16,756 nt of DNA from DASXBJ01 sp036491755 (lineage in GTDB: Bacteria; Chloroflexota; Dormibacteria; Dormibacterales; Dormibacteraceae), in contig DASXBJ010000108.1 of the NCBI GenBank assembly GCA_036491755.1, forward strand, positions 1 to 16,756, in the 5' to 3' direction. The notes below the pieces were generated by a model that was given only the letters and a program-made list of their open reading frames with translations, was not told where the DNA came from and did no database searches. Each line of letters opens with the position of its first letter. Positions within the stretch are counted from its first letter, which is position 1. Below are positions 12,912 to 16,756 of this stretch, piece by piece. A program made the position numbers and the translations under genes.

Positions 12912-13280
12912 TTACAGGACCTCCGGAGCGAGGGAGATGATCTTCATGAAGTTACGCTCGCGCAGCTCGCGGGCCACCGGGCCGAAGATGCGAGTGCCAC
13001 GCGGGTTGTTGGCCGTGGCCAGCAGGACTGCCGCGTTCTCATCGAAGCGGATGAGCGAGCCGTCCGGGCGCTTGAACTCTTTGGTCACGCGGACGACGAC
13101 CGCCTTCACGACCTCGCCTTTCTTCACCTGGCCGCCGGGCTGCGCCGACTTCACGGTGGCCGTGATGATGTCGCCTACAGAGGCGTACTTGCGGTAGTGG
13201 CCGCCGGTGACGCGGATGCACAGGATCTCTTTGGCTCCTGAGTTGTCCGCGACCTTCAGCCGGGTCTCCTGCTGGATCAC
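12912..13280 (-). CDS. rplN: 50S ribosomal protein L14
   Basis: L14 (122 aa, exactly typical) lies at the subunit interface and contacts 16S helix 14. MIQQETRLKVADNSGAKEIL, GDIITATVK, VKKGEVVKAVVVRVTKEFKR and GTRIFGPVARELRERNF are canonical. The GTG at 13280 overlaps the rpsQ stop in a GTGA fusion and gives the conserved MIQQ start. rplX begins 5 nt after the stop. No anomaly. Confidence 0.98.
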   Translation of the reverse strand: MIQQETRLKVADNSGAKEILCIRVTGGHYRKYASVGDIITATVKSAQPGGQVKKGEVVKAVVVRVTKEFKRPDGSLIRFDENAAVLLATANNPRGTRIFGPVARELRERNFMKIISLAPEVL

Positions 13281-13573
13281 TTGGCCTTCTCCACGATTTC
13301 CAGCACGCGCCAGCGCTTCTCCTTGGAGATGGGGCGCGTCTCAGCGATGCGGACCAGGTCGCCCACGCCACACTCGTCCTTCTCGTCGTGGACCTTGAAC
13401 TTCGTGCGCTGCTGCACCGTCTTGCGATACAGCCGGTGGGCCTTGGACGTGCCGACCTGGACGATGACAGTCTTGTTCATCTTGTCGGCGATGACCGTGC
13501 CCAGGCGGATCTTGCGCTGGCCGCGCGCTTCGGTCTCGGTCTCGGGCTTGGTCTGAGTGGTGGCGTCGCTCAT
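13277..13573 (-). CDS. rpsQ: 30S ribosomal protein S17
   Basis: S17 (98 aa, slightly long) is an OB-fold primary 16S rRNA-binding protein. KIRLGTVIADKMNKTVIVQV, HRLYRKTVQQRTKFKVHDE, GDLVRIAETRPISKEKRWRV are the family segments. A 19-residue Thr/Glu-rich arm precedes the core, and ATG 13573 overlaps the rpmC stop as ATGA, supporting it. The end overlaps the rplN GTG in a GTGA fusion. There is nothing else unusual. Confidence 0.97.
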   Translation of the reverse strand: MSDATTQTKPETETEARGQRKIRLGTVIADKMNKTVIVQVGTSKAHRLYRKTVQQRTKFKVHDEKDECGVGDLVRIAETRPISKEKRWRVLEIVEKAK

Positions 13574-13908
13574 GCTCTGTCCTCGGTCTTCTTGGCTGCG
13601 GACGCGCCCTGCGCGCGCCCGGCGGCGCGGGTGCGCTTCGGCTTGACTGGGGCCGCTTCTTCGACAGGCTCGGCGACGGCGACCGGCGGCTCGGCCTCGG
13701 CCACCGCCAACGCCACGATGCCAAAGCTGCGTTCCGTGAGCACGGTCATGATCCGCGCGATGTCGTGCCGGACCTTGGAGATCTGGCTCGAGTTCTCGAG
13801 CTGGCCGACCGCGTGCTTGAAGCGGAGCTCGTAGAGCTCACGACGGGCGGTCTTCAGGCGCACGCCGAGCTCGTCGGCCTCCAGCACTCTCAGCTCGTCG
13901 ACTTTCAT
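13570..13908 (-). CDS. rpmC: 50S ribosomal protein L29 with acidic-to-basic C-terminal tail
   Basis: L29 normally has about 65 residues and binds near the tunnel exit beside L23. The core (1-62) is visible: MKVDELRVLEADEL, the RRELYELRFKHAVGQLENSS helix and ISKVRHDIARIMTVL. A further 50 residues follow: hydrophobic/acidic (about 63-86), then basic KPKRTRAAGRAQGASAAKK. The ATG (13908) overlaps the rplP stop as ATGA and the end overlaps the rpsQ ATG as ATGA. The tail is encoded in frame with no stop, so it is genuine. Position near the exit-tunnel factor site makes the tail interesting, but its function is unknown. Confidence 0.96.
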   Translation of the reverse strand: MKVDELRVLEADELGVRLKTARRELYELRFKHAVGQLENSSQISKVRHDIARIMTVLTERSFGIVALAVAEAEPPVAVAEPVEEAAPVKPKRTRAAGRAQGASAAKKTEDRA

Positions 13909-14336
13909 TGCGAGCCTCCCGTGGCGACCGACTCCGACGTGACGAAACGGGTCTTGATCGGCAGCTTCGACGCGGCGAGCTTCATCGCCTCCTTGGCCAC
14001 CTGCGGCGTGACGCCGCCCATCTCGAACAGCACGCGACCGGGCTTGATCACCGCGACCCAGCCTTCGGGGTTGCCCTTGCCGGAACCCATTCGCGTCTCG
14101 GCCGGCTTCTTGGTGATCGACTTGTCAGGAAACACCCGGATCCAGATCTGGCCGCCGCGCTTGACATGACGGGTCATCGCCCGCCGGGCGGCCTCGATCT
14201 GGCGGTTGCTCATCCAGCACGCCTCCATCGCCTGCAGGCCGAAGTCGCCGAACGCGACTGTCGCTCCACGCGTGGCGATGCCGGTGCGACGACCGCGGTG
14301 CATCTTGCGGTACTTGACTCTCTTGGGGATCAGCAT
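13905..14336 (-). CDS. rplP: 50S ribosomal protein L16
   Basis: L16 (143 aa) helps shape the A site and peptidyl-transferase centre. MLIPKRVKYRKMHRGR, GDFGLQAMEACWMSNRQIEA, KRGGQIWIRVFPDKSITKKP, TRMGSGKGNPEGWVAVIKPG and KLPIKTRFV are conserved. Residue Gly in NPEGWVAV replaces the more common Tyr (NPEYWVAV). Length is typical with a short C-terminal tail. The ATG (14336) abuts the rpsC TAG with no gap, and rpmC overlaps the end by ATGA. Confidence 0.97.
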   Translation of the reverse strand: MLIPKRVKYRKMHRGRRTGIATRGATVAFGDFGLQAMEACWMSNRQIEAARRAMTRHVKRGGQIWIRVFPDKSITKKPAETRMGSGKGNPEGWVAVIKPGRVLFEMGGVTPQVAKEAMKLAASKLPIKTRFVTSESVATGGSQ

Positions 14337-15305
14337 CTAGGCCTTCTTCTTGGCAGGTGATTTCTTGGCTGGAGCCTTGGTCTCGCTCGTCGCCTCGGAC
14401 TTGGGTTCGGCTTTCGACTCGGCCTTCGCCTTGGGCGCGGCCGCTCGAGGCCTGGGCGCGGCTTTCGGCTCCGCCGCCGTGGACGCGGCTTTGGCGGTCA
14501 CGGTGGCCGGCCGGCTTCGCTTCGGCTTTTCGGGCTGCGTTTCGGACGGGGCGGTTGCCGCAGGCGCCTCGGCGGGCGCGATGGCGGCAAGCGCGGCCAC
14601 CAGGTCAGGTTGCGGAGCGATGGGCTCCGGATTCGGCAGCGGTTCCTCGACGATCGGTGGCAACCGGCGCTGGGCCGGGGAGATCTGGTCTTTGTAGATC
14701 CAGCACTTGACGCCGATCGCGCCGAACGTGGTCTTGGCCGTGGCGCGGCCGAATGCGATATCGGCGCGCAGGGTGTGCAACGGGACGCGGCCTTCGCGGT
14801 CCCACTCGCGGCGCGCCATCTCAGCGCCTCGCAAGCGTCCGCCGCAGTAGATCCGGACGCCCTTGGCGCCGGCGCGCATGGTGCGCAGGATCGCCTGCTT
14901 CATCGCACGCTTGTAGCTGATGCGGCGCTCGATCTGAGAGGCGATGTTCTCAGCCACGAGCTGCGCGTCGAGCTCCGGCTGCTTGATCTCCTGGATGGAG
15001 ATGCGCACCCGGTTGCCGAAGCGCTTCTCGAGGTCTTCGCGAAGCTGGTCGACAGAGCTCCCGCCCTTTCCGATCACGATGCCCGGCTTGGCCGTGTGGA
15101 TGGTCACGGTGAGCTGCGCGTTGGACGAGCGCTCGGTCTCGATCTTCGCGATGCCCGCGTTGCGCAGGCGCGCGAGGATGATGCGGCGCATCTCGAGGTC
15201 CTCGTGCAGCATCTTGGTGTAGTCCTTGGGGTTGGCGAACCAGTTCGCCTCCCAGGGTCGGAAGACACCCAGCCGGAACGCGTTCGGATGAACTTTATGG
15301 CCCAA
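14337..15305 (-). CDS. rpsC: 30S ribosomal protein S3 with about 110-residue low-complexity tail
   Basis: S3 lies at the mRNA entry channel and has KH and C-terminal domains. MGHKVHPNAFRLGVFRPWEA at the start, the KH GXXG as GKGG (79-82, in PGIVIGKGGSSVDQL), and GVRIYCGGRLRGAEMARREW and GRVPLHTLRADI are canonical; the core ends near residue 215. Usual length is 210-240, but this protein has 322. Residues about 216-322 are Ala/Pro/Lys/Glu-rich, with KSPAKKKA at the end. The start is TTG at 15305, abutting the rplV TAG, with AGAGGA 8 nt upstream. The tail is in frame and without stops, so it is expressed. Whether it helps mRNA binding or is a neutral disordered extension is unknown. Confidence 0.97.
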   Translation of the reverse strand: MGHKVHPNAFRLGVFRPWEANWFANPKDYTKMLHEDLEMRRIILARLRNAGIAKIETERSSNAQLTVTIHTAKPGIVIGKGGSSVDQLREDLEKRFGNRVRISIQEIKQPELDAQLVAENIASQIERRISYKRAMKQAILRTMRAGAKGVRIYCGGRLRGAEMARREWDREGRVPLHTLRADIAFGRATAKTTFGAIGVKCWIYKDQISPAQRRLPPIVEEPLPNPEPIAPQPDLVAALAAIAPAEAPAATAPSETQPEKPKRSRPATVTAKAASTAAEPKAAPRPRAAAPKAKAESKAEPKSEATSETKAPAKKSPAKKKA

Positions 15306-15722
15306 CTATTTCGTCCTCTTTGGTTGTGCGCCCGGCGCGCGCGCTGGTTTCTGTGCGCCCTGCGCGCGGGCTGATTTCTGTGCGCCCTGCGGCTGGTCTT
15401 CGACGACCGCAGTGATGTGGCAGGTGCGGTGAAAGAACTCGTGCGCCATGCTCCGGCTGACCGGCCTGCGGCGGCGGAAGGTCGGACCCTCGTCGATGAG
15501 GATCTGCTTCAGCACGAGATCGTCGCGATTCAGGTTGAAGTTGTGCTCGGCGTTCGCGGCCGCGGACTTGATCGCCTTGGCGATATCGCGCGCGGCATGC
15601 TTGGGGGAGAACTCGAGCTGCGCCAGCGCGTCGGCGACTCGCATTCCCTTGACCATGTCGGCCACCAGCCGCGCCTTGCGCGGCGTGCGGCGGACAAACC
15701 TCTGCACTGCTGAAACTTCCAT
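15306..15722 (-). CDS. rplV: 50S ribosomal protein L22 with repeated C-terminal tail
   Basis: L22 lines the peptide exit tunnel with a long beta hairpin. MEVSAVQRFVRRTPRKARLV, KHAARDIAKAIKSAAANAEHN, and the tip/extension region FRRRRPVSRSMAHEFFHRTCHITAVV are typical. The ATG at 15722 (138 aa) is preferred since MEVxAV is the usual start; an in-frame TTG at 15731 (141 aa) is possible. Neither has a strong RBS. The C-terminal 27 residues (15309-15389) comprise three 9-residue units: QGAQKSARA, QGAQKPARA and the divergent PGAQPKRTK. It is 12 nt after the rpsS stop and directly abuts the rpsC TTG. Confidence 0.96.
   Translation of the reverse strand: MEVSAVQRFVRRTPRKARLVADMVKGMRVADALAQLEFSPKHAARDIAKAIKSAAANAEHNFNLNRDDLVLKQILIDEGPTFRRRRPVSRSMAHEFFHRTCHITAVVEDQPQGAQKSARAQGAQKPARAPGAQPKRTK
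15309..15389 (-). repeat. Three 27-bp tandem units at the end of rplV
   Basis: Encodes QGAQKSARA, QGAQKPARA and PGAQPKRTK; the first two differ by one residue. Tandem duplication is the likely origin of the tail. Confidence 0.75.
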
Positions 15723-15734
15723 CGTTGCCAACTT

Positions 15735-16019
15735 CTACTTCAGCGCCGTGGATTTTTCGGTGTGGGTGCCGTGGCCGCGGAAGTGCCGGGTGGGCGCGAA
15801 CTCGCCCAGCCGGTGGCCGACCATGTTCTCGCTGATGAACACGGGCACGTGCTTGCGCCCGTCGTGCACCGCGATGGTGTGGCCGACCATGTCGGGATAG
15901 ATGACCGAGGCGCGCGCCCAGGTGCGGATCACCTTCTTGTCGCGTGTCTGGTTCATCTTGTCGACCTTTGCCTTCAGCGAGGGGCTGATGAAAGGCCCCT
16001 TCTTCAATGAGCGTGACAT
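15735..16019 (-). CDS. rpsS: 30S ribosomal protein S19
   Basis: S19 (94 aa, typical) sits in the 30S head and contacts S13 and the large subunit. MSRSLKKGPFISPSLKAKVD, SVIYPDMVGHTIAVHDGRKH, VPVFISENMVGHRLGEFAPT and the RHFRGHGTH end are canonical. The ATG (16019) abuts the rplB TAA without a gap. rplV starts 12 nt after the stop. No anomaly. Confidence 0.98.
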   Translation of the reverse strand: MSRSLKKGPFISPSLKAKVDKMNQTRDKKVIRTWARASVIYPDMVGHTIAVHDGRKHVPVFISENMVGHRLGEFAPTRHFRGHGTHTEKSTALK

Positions 16020-16756
16020 TTACTTCTTTCGTCCCTTCTTCTCGCGGCGGCGGATGATCAGCTTGTCCGATGCCTTCTTCGGCTTGCGCGTGCGGTAGCC
16101 GAGCGCAGGCTTGCCCCAAGGCGTCTTGGGGTTGCCGCCGGGCCCGGTCTTGCCCTCGCCACCACCGTGCGGATGGTCGCGGGGGTTCATGGTCGAGCCG
16201 CGGACCGTGGGTCTCACCCCAAGCCAGCGACTGCGGCCGGCTTTGCCACCCGACTCGTTCTCGTGCTCGATGTTACCGACCTGTCCGATCGTGGCCTGGC
16301 AGCGGACGTGGATCCGTCTCAGCTCCCCGCTTGGCATGCGGACCACCGCATAGTCGCCTTCTTTGGCCAGCAGCTGCGCGGAAGCGCCCGCGGATCTCAC
16401 GAGCTGGCCGCCGCGACCCAGGGTCAGCTCGATGTTGTGGACCGTCGAACCGACGGGGATGTTGGCCAGCGGAATCGCGTTGCCGATGCGCACCGGCGCC
16501 TCCTCCCCACTCTCGATCGGGTCGCCGACCTTGAGGCCGAGCGGCGCGAGGATGTAGCGCTTCTCGCCGTCCTTGTAGTGGATGAGCGCGATGCGGGCGC
16601 TGCGGTTGGGGTCGTACTCGATGGTCGCGACCTTGCCCGGGACGCCGTGCTTGTCGCGCTTGAAGTCGATCTTGCGATAGATCTTCTTGTACCCGCCGCC
16701 CTGGTGGCGCGTCGTGATGCGGCCCTGGTTGTTCCTTCCGGCGTGCGTCGGGATGT
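16020..16756 (-). CDS. rplB: 50S ribosomal protein L2, N-terminus cut by window edge
   Basis: L2 is required for peptidyl-transferase function and subunit association. The visible 244 residues begin in the IPTHAGRNNQGRITTRHQGG segment and lack only about the first 30 residues of a roughly 275-residue protein. KIDFKRDKHGVPGKVATIEY, PLANIPVGSTVHNIEL, the AGSRWL-like AGRSRWLGVRPTVRGSTMNP and DHPHGGGEGK (family active-centre His) are present. The frame enters the window edge mid-codon. rpsS abuts its TAA with no gap. The usual upstream genes rplW, rplD, rplC and rpsJ are outside the window. Confidence 0.97.
   Translation of the reverse strand, partial: IPTHAGRNNQGRITTRHQGGGYKKIYRKIDFKRDKHGVPGKVATIEYDPNRSARIALIHYKDGEKRYILAPLGLKVGDPIESGEEAPVRIGNAIPLANIPVGSTVHNIELTLGRGGQLVRSAGASAQLLAKEGDYAVVRMPSGELRRIHVRCQATIGQVGNIEHENESGGKAGRSRWLGVRPTVRGSTMNPRDHPHGGGEGKTGPGGNPKTPWGKPALGYRTRKPKKASDKLIIRRREKKGRKK

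Noticed and set aside
1..16756. CRISPR arrays, tRNA or rRNA genes, transposases, attachment sites
   Set aside because: None seen: there are no regularly spaced direct repeats, no clover-leaf candidates in the few gaps, and no transposase-like frames. All gaps are below 150 nt.

Overview
The window is one continuous minus-strand run of the bacterial S10-spc-alpha ribosomal protein superoperon, read from high to low coordinates. It is G+C-rich, about two thirds by eye. The order is rplB (cut by the right edge)-rpsS-rplV-rpsC-rplP-rpmC-rpsQ-rplN-rplX-rplE-rpsZ-rpsH-rplF-rplR-rpsE-rpmD-rplO-secY-adk-map-infA-rpmJ-rpsM-rpsK-rpsD-rpoA-rplQ-truA-rplM-rpsI. A tyrosine-phosphatase-like gene follows, then a small ribbon-helix-helix-like gene cut by the left edge. 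The S10 half (rpsJ, rplC, rplD, rplW) should lie beyond base 16756.

The organism is a bacterium, probably of the high-GC Terrabacteria (Chloroflexota, Dormibacterota or Actinomycetota-like). The reasons are the secY-adk-map-infA-rpmJ order, the truA-rplM-rpsI extension after rplQ, a four-Cys S14, a four-Cys S4, an adenylate kinase with a Cys3-Asp lid, and long Ala/Pro/Lys tails on S3, L15 and L29. The phylum is an inference and was not tested.

The genes are packed very tightly. Most junctions are ATGA, TGATG, TAGTG or zero-gap fusions, which implies translational coupling. Only a few gaps exceed 25 nt: S8-L6 (71 nt with a perfect hairpin), SecY-Adk (55 nt, filled by a palindromic repeat), L17-TruA (62 nt, with another copy), Map-IF-1 (34 nt if IF-1 starts at the GTG, holding an extended -10-like motif), S9-phosphatase (32 nt) and phosphatase-RHH (148 nt with a 9-bp palindrome).

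Functionally the genes supply both ribosomal subunits, the core RNA polymerase alpha subunit, the protein-export channel SecY, and factors for initiation (IF-1), N-terminal Met removal (Map), adenine nucleotide balance (Adk) and tRNA pseudouridylation (TruA). I see no undescribed defence, mobile or biosynthetic system. The observations most worth a second look are a palindromic repeat in frame inside the phosphatase gene, an IF-1 lacking the usual SGKMR motif with a possibly leaderless start, the S8-L6 hairpin, and the unusual tails on several ribosomal proteins.
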